DNA from: Planctomycetia bacterium
Lineage (GTDB): Bacteria > Planctomycetota > Planctomycetia > Pirellulales > Thermoguttaceae
DNA: 64,000 nucleotides
Assembly (NCBI GenBank): GCA_030527205.1
Contig: JAUNBG010000002.1
Coordinates: 109,649-173,648 of the forward strand
Reading direction: 5' to 3'
The notes under the pieces were generated by a model, which was given only the letters and a program-made list of their open reading frames with translations, was not told where the DNA came from and searched no databases. Position numbers and translations under genes: made by a program. Of this stretch, positions 1-7,877 are shown one piece after another. How positions within the stretch are numbered: the stretch's first letter is position 1; each line of letters begins with the position of its first letter.

Positions 1-1677
1 CGCAAAGCTCGAGCCATGAACAAAATTTGCGATTTGATTGAAAAATACAATCTGTCGATTATTGCTATTGGAAACGGAACAGGATGTCGCGAAACAGAAG
101 AATTTATTGCGAATCTGATCGCAACGAAATTCGCTGAAAAAGATATCGCCTATATAATCGTCAATGAAGCGGGCGCCAGCGTTTATTCCGTCAGTCCAAC
201 CGCTAAAGAAGAATTTCCCAATTATGATCCTTATGTTCGCGGAGCCATTTTTATTGGTCGACGTCTTCAAGATCCATTGAACGAACTCGTTAAAATAGAA
301 CCAGGAAGCCTCGGCGTCGGAATGTATCAGCATGATATCAAGCCGAAACGACTCAAGGATTCCTTAACTCGAGTTGTTGAAGCGGGCGTTAATTATGTTG
401 GCGTCGATTTGAATTCAGCAACGCCAGCCATTTTGCGATATGTTTCCGGCCTCAATCAATTAACGGCAAAACGAATTTATGAATATCGAATCGAAAATGG
501 TCCTTTTCGAAAACGAGAACAACTTTTAAACGTTCCTGGTTTTGGCAAGGCGACCTATATGCATTCCGCCGGATTTCTTAAAATTCATGACGGTTATGAG
601 CCGCTTGATACAACCTGGATTCATCCGGAAAGTTATGATTTGGCAAACAAGATTCTTGAAAAACTTGGATTTTCAACCGAAGATCTTCGTTCAACCGCGA
701 AACGAACCGAGCTTGCAACTCAAATCGCTTCCGTTGACGCAGAAGCTTTAGCGAAAGAATTTGAAACAGGCGTTTATACAGTTCGCGATATTCTCGACCA
801 ATTTGTTCGTCCAGGCCGCGATCCTCGAGAAGAACTTCCGTCTCCGATTTTCAAAAAAGGAATCATGAAAATTGAAGATCTGTCGGTTGGAATGGAATTG
901 ACAGGAACAGTCCTGAACGTCGTTGATTTCGGAGCTTTTGTCGATATTGGACTTCATGAATCGGGCTTGATTCATATAAGCCATATGGGCGATCGTTTTG
1001 TTCATGATTCGCATCAATGCGTTACGGTTGGCGATATTGTCAAAGTTTGGGTTATCGAAGTTGATCCGGTTCGTCATCGAATTTCGCTCTCTTTATTGCC
1101 TCCAGGAACAGAACGTCATTTGCAACGGGATCGCAAACAGCACAGAAATGAGAGCGAATATTCTTCTGCTCAGTCATCAGATCAACGAAAAGACTCCGGG
1201 GAACCAAAAGAACGGAATCGTTCCAATAATTCAGAAAGAACAACTTCTCGAAAAGAAGAATCTTCGCGAAATCAAAACCGTTCTGATTCAGACGCCGACC
1301 GTCGATCAGCGCGTCGTTCCAATGATCGCAAATCAGATAATCGCTCGGAAAATCGAGAACGTTTTGATCGAGGAAAGGGACGCGATTATAATCGAAGCAA
1401 AACGCCGCGAGTTGTTGTTGCGGCTCCCAAAGAAAAGAAATTAACGCCCATTTCCGAAAATATGAAAAAGGGCAAAGAACCATTGCGCAGCTTCAGCGAT
1501 TTGGCTCAACTTTTCGGACGCGTTCAAGTAACAACACAACCCTCAAAAGATTCAACAAAAATCAAAAAAACTCAAGATAATGTTGTTTCAAATCAAAACA
1601 ATATGACAACTCCAAACGAACAAGATTCCTTAAACGATCCTTCGAGAAATGAAAAACAAGCTGGGGATAAAGAATGA
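1..1677 (+). CDS. tex: Tex-type transcription accessory RNA-binding protein, 3' part
   Basis: Carboxy-terminal part of Tex, a conserved nucleic-acid-binding protein linked to transcription. The frame is open from base 1 (codons before the first Met at 16 read RKARA), so the true start lies upstream of the window. Counting from the Met at 16, the RNase H-like YqgF domain ends here (IGNGTGCRETE at about 18-28), then helix-hairpin-helix segments (about 130-195, with VPGFGKA), then an S1 RNA-binding domain (about 291-361, GTVLNVVDFGAFVDIG). The final 190 or so residues are low-complexity, rich in Arg, Ser, Asn and Glu and probably disordered; such a long basic tail is more than E. coli Tex carries and may add RNA contacts (inference). 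The stop overlaps the next start by 4 bases (ATGA), suggesting translational coupling to the GTPase. Confidence 0.93.
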   Translation, partial: RKARAMNKICDLIEKYNLSIIAIGNGTGCRETEEFIANLIATKFAEKDIAYIIVNEAGASVYSVSPTAKEEFPNYDPYVRGAIFIGRRLQDPLNELVKIEPGSLGVGMYQHDIKPKRLKDSLTRVVEAGVNYVGVDLNSATPAILRYVSGLNQLTAKRIYEYRIENGPFRKREQLLNVPGFGKATYMHSAGFLKIHDGYEPLDTTWIHPESYDLANKILEKLGFSTEDLRSTAKRTELATQIASVDAEALAKEFETGVYTVRDILDQFVRPGRDPREELPSPIFKKGIMKIEDLSVGMELTGTVLNVVDFGAFVDIGLHESGLIHISHMGDRFVHDSHQCVTVGDIVKVWVIEVDPVRHRISLSLLPPGTERHLQRDRKQHRNESEYSSAQSSDQRKDSGEPKERNRSNNSERTTSRKEESSRNQNRSDSDADRRSARRSNDRKSDNRSENRERFDRGKGRDYNRSKTPRVVVAAPKEKKLTPISENMKKGKEPLRSFSDLAQLFGRVQVTTQPSKDSTKIKKTQDNVVSNQNNMTTPNEQDSLNDPSRNEKQAGDKE

Positions 1678-2708
1678 AAATCGGACTCGTTGGTTATAAA
1701 GGAAGCGGAAAAAGTACGCTTTTTGAATGGTTGACAGGAAATAAGGCAGATCCCGCTTTGGCTCATCTTTCTCAGTCTGCAATGGCCGCAATTCCAGAAG
1801 CGCGACTTCAACCGCTTTGCGATCTTTATAAACCGAAAAAAGTAACGCAAGCAGCTTTGGAAATCGTCGATACGCCAGGCTTGAGTCGAGATCAGATAGG
1901 AAATTCTTCCTGCCTTGGGCATTTGCGAGAAGCCGATTATCTTGTTTGCGTCGTCCCGGTCTTCGATGGCTCGGATGTTCAAGAAGAAATGGACGCTTTT
2001 GTCGAGGATATGATTTTAGCCGATCTGGAAATCGCAGCAAATCGAATTGAAAAAATCAGCGAACAGATGAAACGACATCTTCCCAAAGATGATCTTGATA
2101 AACTGACTCTTGAATTTGAAACGCTGCAGTTGATTCAACAAGGATTGGAAAAAGGACAGCCCGTTCTTGCTGACGAAATGAACGATAATCAATATAAAGC
2201 GACTCGCTCTTTTCGTTTTTTAACGGAGAAGAATCGAATGATTCTTGTTAATACAGGCGACGATGAAACAGATCATAAACAATATGAAAAGTATTCAACC
2301 GCTAAAGTTCCGGTTGTTGCGGTTTCTGTTGGCCTTGAAGTTGAATTGGCTAAAATGGAACCTCAGGAACGAACGGATTTTCTTTCAGAAATGGGGATTC
2401 CGTCAACTGATCGCGACAAAATAATGCGAATTTTAATGGACAATTCCGGACAAATGGTCTTTTTGACCGCAGGCGATAAAGAAGTTCGAACCTGGTTAAT
2501 GCGCAAAAACGGAACAGCGTTGGAAGCGGCTGGCTGCATTCATACCGATTTCATAAAGAAATTCATTCGAGCGGAAATCATGCGCTGCGACGATCTGATT
2601 CGACTCGGAAGCGAACGGGAAGTCAAAGCAGCCGGTTTAAATCGCCGCGAACATAAAGAATATATAGTTCAAGAAGGCGATGTCATTTTATTTCATATTT
2701 CTCAATAA
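1674..2708 (+). CDS. YchF/OBG-type GTPase with C-terminal TGS domain
   Basis: Translation-factor-class GTPase related to YchF (Ola1). Walker A/G1 is GYKGSGKST at residues 7-15 and G3 is DTPG at 66-69. A helical insert follows (about 120-175), and the last 85 or so residues form a TGS domain (FLTAGDKEVRTW, IHTDFIKKFIRAE, YIVQEGDVILFHIS), which is diagnostic for this family. No NKxD or the NxxE of canonical YchF is obvious: the equivalent stretch reads LVNTGDD. Base specificity may therefore be altered, as YchF itself prefers ATP (family knowledge). At 344 residues it is slightly short of the usual 363 or so and divergent, so it may be a paralogue, not the main YchF. Start ATG overlaps the tex stop. 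Confidence 0.85.
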   Translation: MKIGLVGYKGSGKSTLFEWLTGNKADPALAHLSQSAMAAIPEARLQPLCDLYKPKKVTQAALEIVDTPGLSRDQIGNSSCLGHLREADYLVCVVPVFDGSDVQEEMDAFVEDMILADLEIAANRIEKISEQMKRHLPKDDLDKLTLEFETLQLIQQGLEKGQPVLADEMNDNQYKATRSFRFLTEKNRMILVNTGDDETDHKQYEKYSTAKVPVVAVSVGLEVELAKMEPQERTDFLSEMGIPSTDRDKIMRILMDNSGQMVFLTAGDKEVRTWLMRKNGTALEAAGCIHTDFIKKFIRAEIMRCDDLIRLGSEREVKAAGLNRREHKEYIVQEGDVILFHISQ

Positions 2709-2848
2709 AGATCTCAAAGCCGAAACAGGAAACAAACTTGTTTCGTTATTTTTCCGTTCCGTTTGCGAACTTGAGAGCGCAACGATCCGTCTTTTTTTAA
2801 CAGGATTGAATAGAAATAAGTCGATTCAATTTAACAGGGAGAGTTTTT

Positions 2849-3376
2849 ATGGAATTTTTTGACGTTATTGCCAAAAGAGGAAGTTATCGGGATTCCTTTA
2901 TCCCCCAGACAATTCCTCATGAGGATTTATTGAAAATAGTTGAAACAGGAATTCGCGCCCCGTCTGGCTGCAACGCCCAGACGACGTCCTTTGTTATTGT
3001 TGACGATCCAAAACTAATTCGTCAAATAGCAGATTTAATGAACAAACCCTTATGCCGGACCGCTTCTGCAATGATTGTTTGCGTAACAGAAGTTCGCGAT
3101 GTTTTCCAGGGAATGGAATTTTGTCGGGAAGATTGCGCCGCAGCGACAGAAAATCTTTTATTGGCGATAACTGCTTTGGGTTATGCCTCTGTTTGGCTTC
3201 AAGGCATTTTGCGTCTCAATGATGTTGCAAAGAAAATTGGTCAACTGCTCAATATTCCAGCAAACCGAAACGTTGAAGTCATTTTGCCGATCGGTATTCC
3301 AGAAAAGGCTGTTCAACAAAACAGTCGTCTTCCTTTTGAAAAACGAGTTTCTTTTAATCAATGGGGAAATCAATGA
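2849..3376 (+). CDS. Nitroreductase family protein (FMN-dependent)
   Basis: Small NAD(P)H:FMN oxidoreductase of the nitroreductase fold, 175 residues. The N-terminal pattern is KRGSYRDSF (family RRSIRxF, which contacts FMN phosphate), followed by IRAPSGCNAQTTSF (the AP-S-x-x-NxQP region), and a C-terminal ALGYASVWLQGI resembling the GLGxxWxG segment. The exact substrate cannot be read from sequence; members reduce nitroaromatics, quinones or enoates, or act in iodotyrosine and cobalamin chemistry. A purine-rich ribosome site (CAGGGAGAG, about 2835-2843) precedes ATG 2849. It stands alone between the GTPase and the acetyltransferase pair, with about 140 bases upstream holding a weak hairpin GAAAC-AAACTT-GTTTC followed by T-rich sequence (about 2729-2755), a possible weak terminator for the tex-GTPase unit. 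Confidence 0.85.
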   Translation: MEFFDVIAKRGSYRDSFIPQTIPHEDLLKIVETGIRAPSGCNAQTTSFVIVDDPKLIRQIADLMNKPLCRTASAMIVCVTEVRDVFQGMEFCREDCAAATENLLLAITALGYASVWLQGILRLNDVAKKIGQLLNIPANRNVEVILPIGIPEKAVQQNSRLPFEKRVSFNQWGNQ

Positions 3377-3545
3377 TCCATCTCTGATCATTCGATAACC
3401 GGTTTGGGCGAAACTTTTCAGTGTCAAACATTGAATTAACCTTCGCTCTTCATTGCCAGACTTTCAAACAGAAAGATCAAGATTTTCAACCGGCAGAATA
3501 TAAAATCCTTTTCCAAATAAAACAACAAAGAGGAACTTGTTTTTT

Positions 3546-4682
3546 ATGTCTGATCTAAAAATCATTCTTCCCAAAAATCGAAGAGAACGTTCTCTTTTTT
3601 TGAACTTTCCCTGGAGCCTTTATCAAAATGATCCTTATTGGATTCCGCCGCTCCGAATGGATCAAAAGGAATCCGTCGGTTATTCTTCCAATCCATTTTA
3701 TGATCGCAATAAAATACAGACTTTTCTGGCTCTTCGCAATAACCAGCCAGTCGGAAGAATAGCGGCGATATTGAATATAGAACATTTGGAACGTTATCAA
3801 GATCAGGTTGGCTTTTTTGGTTTTTTTGAATCGATAAACGATCAGGAAGTTGCGAATTCTCTTTTTGATGCCGCCGCTCAATGGTTGAAACATCAAGATA
3901 TAAAAACCATCCGCGGCCCGATGAATCCGTCGACCAATCAAACTCTTGGTCTCCTTATTGATGGTTTTGATTCGACACCCTTTTTTATGATGACTTATAA
4001 TCCGCGTTATTATGAAAAACTCATAGAAGAGTATGGATTTCAAAAATCGCAGGATTTATATGCGTATTGGGGGCAAATTGAAATGTTGCCCAAAGTTCGC
4101 GAAAAATATCTTGAAATCAGTAATCAAATTCGCGAACGTTATCATGTCAACGTTCGATGTTTGCGTCGCAAACATTTTACGGAAGATGTCGAAATGTTTC
4201 TCAACGTTTATAATCGTTCGTTAACCAATACTTGGGGATTTGTTCCTTTGTCAGACCGGGAATTGCGTCATATGGCCGCTTCATTGAAATGGCTTATGGT
4301 TCCCGAATTGGCAGTCTGTGTAGAAGTCAATGGCCAAATGGCCGGGGCAGCCTTTTGTCTTCCCGATTACAATCCGCGAATCAAAGAGATCAACGGGCGT
4401 CTTTTTCCCTTTGGATTTCTTCATCTTTTGCGGCGAAAAAACGAAATCAAACGAATACGAATTATCAGCACAAATGTTCTTCCAGAATATCAAATGCAGG
4501 GACTTGGGCTTGTTTTAATGGACGCTCTTGTTCCAAAAACGTTGGAATGGGGGATTCAGGAAGCAGAATTCTCCTGGGTTTTGGAGTCCAATCGTTTTTC
4601 ATGGGGAAGTCTTGAAAAAGGGGGCGCCATTCGCAACAAGACTTATCGTATTTATGACAAGGAGATAAGTCTTGATGAATGA
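3546..4682 (+). CDS. YghO-like GNAT-fold acetyltransferase, copy 1
   Basis: About 378-residue protein with a C-terminal GNAT-type fold: the segment ISTNVLPEYQMQGLGLVLM carries the acetyl-CoA-binding Q/R-x-x-G-x-G/A pattern, and conserved features of the YghO-like group are visible, such as FPWSLYQNDPYWIPPLR near the start, FGFFESINDQ, and GPMNPSTNQTLGLLIDGFD. ATG 3546 is chosen over the TTG at 3537 because AGAGGA (3529-3534) sits at a suitable distance. The following gene is a clear paralogue, and the pair overlaps by 8 bases, so they are surely co-translated. In other bacteria relatives lie near lipid or sphingolipid-type genes; here lpxK follows the pair. Substrate unknown. Confidence 0.8.
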   Translation: MSDLKIILPKNRRERSLFLNFPWSLYQNDPYWIPPLRMDQKESVGYSSNPFYDRNKIQTFLALRNNQPVGRIAAILNIEHLERYQDQVGFFGFFESINDQEVANSLFDAAAQWLKHQDIKTIRGPMNPSTNQTLGLLIDGFDSTPFFMMTYNPRYYEKLIEEYGFQKSQDLYAYWGQIEMLPKVREKYLEISNQIRERYHVNVRCLRRKHFTEDVEMFLNVYNRSLTNTWGFVPLSDRELRHMAASLKWLMVPELAVCVEVNGQMAGAAFCLPDYNPRIKEINGRLFPFGFLHLLRRKNEIKRIRIISTNVLPEYQMQGLGLVLMDALVPKTLEWGIQEAEFSWVLESNRFSWGSLEKGGAIRNKTYRIYDKEISLDE

Positions 4683-5874
4683 AAACAAGAGCACAAAATC
4701 ATTAAAAAGCAGGAACGACGTTTTCCAATCCGAAACAGGAAAAGTTCAAATTGTTGAGGTTGTTAACAAGAGATTATTCAAACAATTTATTGAACTTCCC
4801 TGGAAGATTTATCAAAATAATCCTTATTGGGTTCCGCCGTTAAAATATGAAATTCGCAATATTTTTAATCCTCATAATCATCCCTTTTATCGGCATGGTT
4901 GGGTCAAAAAGTTTATTGCCTTAAAAAACAATGAAGTTGTCGGTCGAATTCTTGTTGCCGATGATCCGCGTTTTAACGAAGAAAACAATACGAAGATTGG
5001 CAATTTTGGTTTTTTCGAATGCATTAACGATCAAACGGTTGCGAACGCTCTTTTGGATCAAGCCGCATTGGAATTAAAAAATCGAGGCCTGGAAAAGATA
5101 TTCGGCCCAGTTGAATATTCAACCAATTATTCATGCGGTCTGCTTATTGAAGGTTTCGATTTGCCCGCGAAAACAATGATGCCCTTTAATCCGCCCTATT
5201 ACGCAGAACTTTTTTCTCATTGGGGTTTGGAAAAAAATCGCGATCTTTGCTCTTGGTGGTTCGACGATTCGCTTGATATTATTTCCCGTTGGAAGAAGTC
5301 GGTCGAAAAACTCAATAAACGTTATCAAATCAACATTCGTCCGTTTCGAATGAATCATTTCTCCGAAGATGTTCAAAATTGCATGAAAGTTTATGATCAT
5401 GCGCGAAAAAATTGGTGGTGGGCGTGCGTCTCATTGACGAAAGCCGAAATAAAATATTATGCTCATCTACTCAAAATGATCGTTTATCCAGAACTCGTTC
5501 TTTTGGCGGAAATAGACGGTCAAACGATCGGTTTTTCGATTACGATTCCCGATATTAACGAGGCGATTGCGCCTCTCAATGGCCGTTTGTCCTGGTTTGG
5601 GATTCCCTATCTCGGACTGCTTCGTTTATTATGGCGATTCAAACGAATTAAATCGGCGCGAGTTATGGTTCTTTGCGTTTTGCCGGAATATCAACATCGG
5701 GGCATTGCGGAACGTCTCATTCTTGAAACGCTTGATTATGGAAAAAATGTCATTCATTTTACGGAAGCGGAACTCGGTTGGACTGATGAAGCCAATGAAA
5801 AGATTAATCAAATAATCAAACGGGTTGGCGCGAAAATGGTTAAAAAGTATCGAGTATACGAAAAAAACCTTTAA
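4675..5874 (+). CDS. YghO-like GNAT-fold acetyltransferase, copy 2
   Basis: Paralogue of the preceding gene, 399 residues, with the same landmarks in the same order: LPWKIYQNNPYWVPPLK, NFGFFECINDQTVANALLDQ, GPVEYSTNYSCGLLIEGFD and the acetyl-CoA loop LCVLPEYQHRGIAERL. It has about 25 extra N-terminal residues before the shared core. ATG 4675 is preferred over the TTG three bases upstream because AAGGAGA (4659-4665) is ideally placed, inside the end of copy 1. Tandem duplication followed by divergence is the simplest explanation; the two may form a heterodimer or act on successive substrates (inference). No signal peptide, so cytoplasmic or peripheral. Confidence 0.8.
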   Translation: MNENKSTKSLKSRNDVFQSETGKVQIVEVVNKRLFKQFIELPWKIYQNNPYWVPPLKYEIRNIFNPHNHPFYRHGWVKKFIALKNNEVVGRILVADDPRFNEENNTKIGNFGFFECINDQTVANALLDQAALELKNRGLEKIFGPVEYSTNYSCGLLIEGFDLPAKTMMPFNPPYYAELFSHWGLEKNRDLCSWWFDDSLDIISRWKKSVEKLNKRYQINIRPFRMNHFSEDVQNCMKVYDHARKNWWWACVSLTKAEIKYYAHLLKMIVYPELVLLAEIDGQTIGFSITIPDINEAIAPLNGRLSWFGIPYLGLLRLLWRFKRIKSARVMVLCVLPEYQHRGIAERLILETLDYGKNVIHFTEAELGWTDEANEKINQIIKRVGAKMVKKYRVYEKNL

Positions 5875-5946
5875 TTTGTCAGACTCTCCAATCAATTGGA
5901 GAAACGATTGGTTCGCAAGGGGCTCAACAGAGAAAAGGAAAAATCA

Positions 5947-5979
5947 ATGTTAAAAAATCAATTTTGGTCTGATGTTTGA
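5947..5979 (+). other. Ten-codon open frame overlapping the lpxK start
   Basis: ATG 5947 is preceded by a good ribosome site (AAAAGGAAAAATCA) and encodes ten residues (MLKNQFWSDV) before TGA. The lpxK ATG at 5972 lies inside its last codons in another frame and has no ribosome site of its own. It could be a leader that brings ribosomes to lpxK, or the original lpxK N-terminus cut off by a one-base indel. Confidence 0.3.
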
Positions 5980-7126
5980 GTTTAAAGAAATAGTGAGCGG
6001 AAAGCGTCGGGGAATGATTCCCTTTTTTTCGCGTCTTGTTCTTAAGGGATTCTCTATTCCTTATTCGATGATTATACGAATTCGTAATATTCTTTATGAT
6101 TCTCAACTCAAAACGATTCATTGCGTTTCTGTTCCAGTTATAAGCGTTGGCAATTTAACTCTTGGCGGAACAGGCAAGACGCCCCTGGTTGAAATGATTG
6201 CGAACTTTTATGGAAATCGGGGACATTTTCCCGGCTTGATCAGTCGCGGTTATCATTCTTCAGCGCAGAATGAATATTTTGAAGACGATTTATCCGAGCA
6301 AGATCGTCCGTTTGCCGATTTCCTTCGGCCCAATGACGAAGCCAGGGAAATCGCTATCCGAATTCCAGATTTGCCTCATTTTCAAAACCCCAATCGTTTT
6401 GAAGCGGCAAAGGCAATTCTTCGTCGATTTCCGGATCGAGACATTTTGATTCTTGATGACGCTTTTCAACATCGGAAAATGAATCGCGATTTGGATATCG
6501 TCATTTTGGACGCATTGCAACCTTTTGGTTTTGATCATATTTTTCCGCGCGGAATGCTTCGAGAACCGTTGTCTGGTTTAAAACGAGCCGATATCATTTT
6601 ATTAAGTCGAGCCGATCTTATTTCTTCTCAAGAACGTCTTTCGATACGCAAGAAAGTCAACGAAATTGCTTCCAGCGCCGTTTGGGGAGAAATTCAACAT
6701 AATCCGGAATTCATTTTTCAAGGCAACTTTTCCAGCGTTTTTCCTCAAGCTAAGGGTTTAGAGAAGACTCTTTTTTCTGACTGGAAACGTTGCGTTGCTG
6801 TTGAGCAATCTTTTATTGCGTTTTGCGGTTTGGGAAATCCGGAAGGTTTTTTTCAAATGTTAAAAAAGGAAAAAATATGCGTTCAGGAAACAATCGTTTT
6901 TCCTGATCATCATTGCTATACGGAAAGAGACTTTCAGGAATTGGAGCAATTGGCTCTGAAAAAACAAGTTTTTGGCTTGTTGACAACAATGAAAGACCTT
7001 GTTAAAATCCAACGATCTCAAATCGGGAATATTCCGCTTTATGCCGTTCAAATCGGTCTTCGATTTCTTTCTGGCGAGAACGAGTTCAAACAGAAATTAA
7101 TCAACGTTTTGGAATTCAAAAAATAA
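5972..7126 (+). CDS. lpxK: Tetraacyldisaccharide 4'-kinase LpxK
   Basis: Lipid A biosynthesis kinase that phosphorylates the 4' position of the disaccharide precursor at the inner membrane. The Walker A motif is GGTGKTP at residues 65-71 within VISVGNLTLGGTGKTPL, the most characteristic segment of the family; LILDDAFQHRKMNRDLD matches the family DDGFQHR block with Ala for Gly; FPDHHCYTERDF is the conserved FPDHHxY region. The N-terminal 45 residues hold a hydrophobic/basic membrane-association helix. At 384 residues it is slightly long (usual 320-360). Start uncertain, because a ten-codon frame with the ribosome site overlaps it. Its presence shows a lipid A-making outer membrane. Confidence 0.93.
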   Translation: MFEFKEIVSGKRRGMIPFFSRLVLKGFSIPYSMIIRIRNILYDSQLKTIHCVSVPVISVGNLTLGGTGKTPLVEMIANFYGNRGHFPGLISRGYHSSAQNEYFEDDLSEQDRPFADFLRPNDEAREIAIRIPDLPHFQNPNRFEAAKAILRRFPDRDILILDDAFQHRKMNRDLDIVILDALQPFGFDHIFPRGMLREPLSGLKRADIILLSRADLISSQERLSIRKKVNEIASSAVWGEIQHNPEFIFQGNFSSVFPQAKGLEKTLFSDWKRCVAVEQSFIAFCGLGNPEGFFQMLKKEKICVQETIVFPDHHCYTERDFQELEQLALKKQVFGLLTTMKDLVKIQRSQIGNIPLYAVQIGLRFLSGENEFKQKLINVLEFKK

Positions 7127-7143
7127 TTTCAGGGAACGAGCGG

Positions 7144-7332
7144 CCTTTTTGAAAATCCCTAATGTTTTGTGAATGTTATAAATAGACGTCGGTTGGGTTT
7201 TCCAAAGAGTCGAGACGTCTCTTTGGGGCCGTTGCGGACGAGACCTCTGCGTTCCAGTCCTGTTTGTTTCGCGACGGGGACAATTGATAAATAGAAATTA
7301 ACAGAGCAATATCCTTTTTGAAAATCCCTAAT
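7144..7332. repeat. Family B dispersed repeat (copy B1) with 20-bp direct repeats
   Basis: The segment beginning GTTTTGTGAATGTTATAAAT at 7164 recurs at 28028 and 39485. Here it is flanked exactly by two copies of CCTTTTTGAAAATCCCTAAT (7144-7163 and 7313-7332). The flanking 20-mer resembles the inner part of family C ends (CTGTTGAAAATCC), so B1 may lie within an older C copy. TATAAATAGA near the left and GATAAATAGA near the right are short internal direct repeats. No coding capacity. Confidence 0.75.
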
Positions 7333-7403
7333 CGGAATTGGGAGGTCAGACAACGCTTCAGGGGTTTTACATAACCAATCTCAGGAATTATGATCAACGG
7401 TCA

Positions 7404-7877
7404 TTAATTGGTTCTCTTTTTTTGAAGAAAATCGGTATCCATCCAAATTGTAACAGGCCCGTCATTCAAAAGTTCAACGGCCATATTTTGACGAAAAACG
7501 CCAGTTTCAACGGGAATTCCCCGTTTGCGAACCTCGTCGACAAAACTTTGATAAAGATCGTTCGCCATATTCGGCGGGGCCGCATCGATAAAACTTGGAC
7601 GTTTTCCATGAACGCAATCGGCAAAAAGCGTAAACTGACTGACAACAAGCATTGAACCGCCAACTTGGGAAAGTTCGAGATTCATTTTTCCGTTTTCATC
7701 GTCGAAAATTCGCAGAGCGGAGACTTTTTGAGCCAGAAATTTCGCTTCTTTTTCTGAATCGTTGACACCAACGCCTAACAGAACCAAAAGTCCGTTGCTA
7801 ATTTGACCCGTCAAACGATTTTCTTGATCCGGCAACGAAACGCTTGCCGATTTAACCCGTTGAATACAAGCTCTCAT
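7404..7877 (-). CDS. dtd: D-aminoacyl-tRNA deacylase
   Basis: Proofreading enzyme that hydrolyses D-aminoacyl-tRNA (and Gly-tRNA-Ala), protecting translation. The 157-residue protein has both signature motifs: SQFTLFAD (residues about 79-86) and the Gly-cisPro-type loop in LNDGPVTIWMDT (about 135-146). The N-terminus MRACIQRVKSASVS is typical. Length fits the family (about 145-155). Its ATG overlaps the stop of the upstream beta-ketoacyl synthase-like gene by 4 bases, so the two are probably translated from one message; no functional link between them is obvious. Confidence 0.95.
   Translation of the reverse strand: MRACIQRVKSASVSLPDQENRLTGQISNGLLVLLGVGVNDSEKEAKFLAQKVSALRIFDDENGKMNLELSQVGGSMLVVSQFTLFADCVHGKRPSFIDAAPPNMANDLYQSFVDEVRKRGIPVETGVFRQNMAVELLNDGPVTIWMDTDFLQKKRTN

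Noticed and set aside
2680..2862. 60-codon frame between the GTPase and the nitroreductase
   Set aside because: Overlaps the ends of both real genes and has no support.
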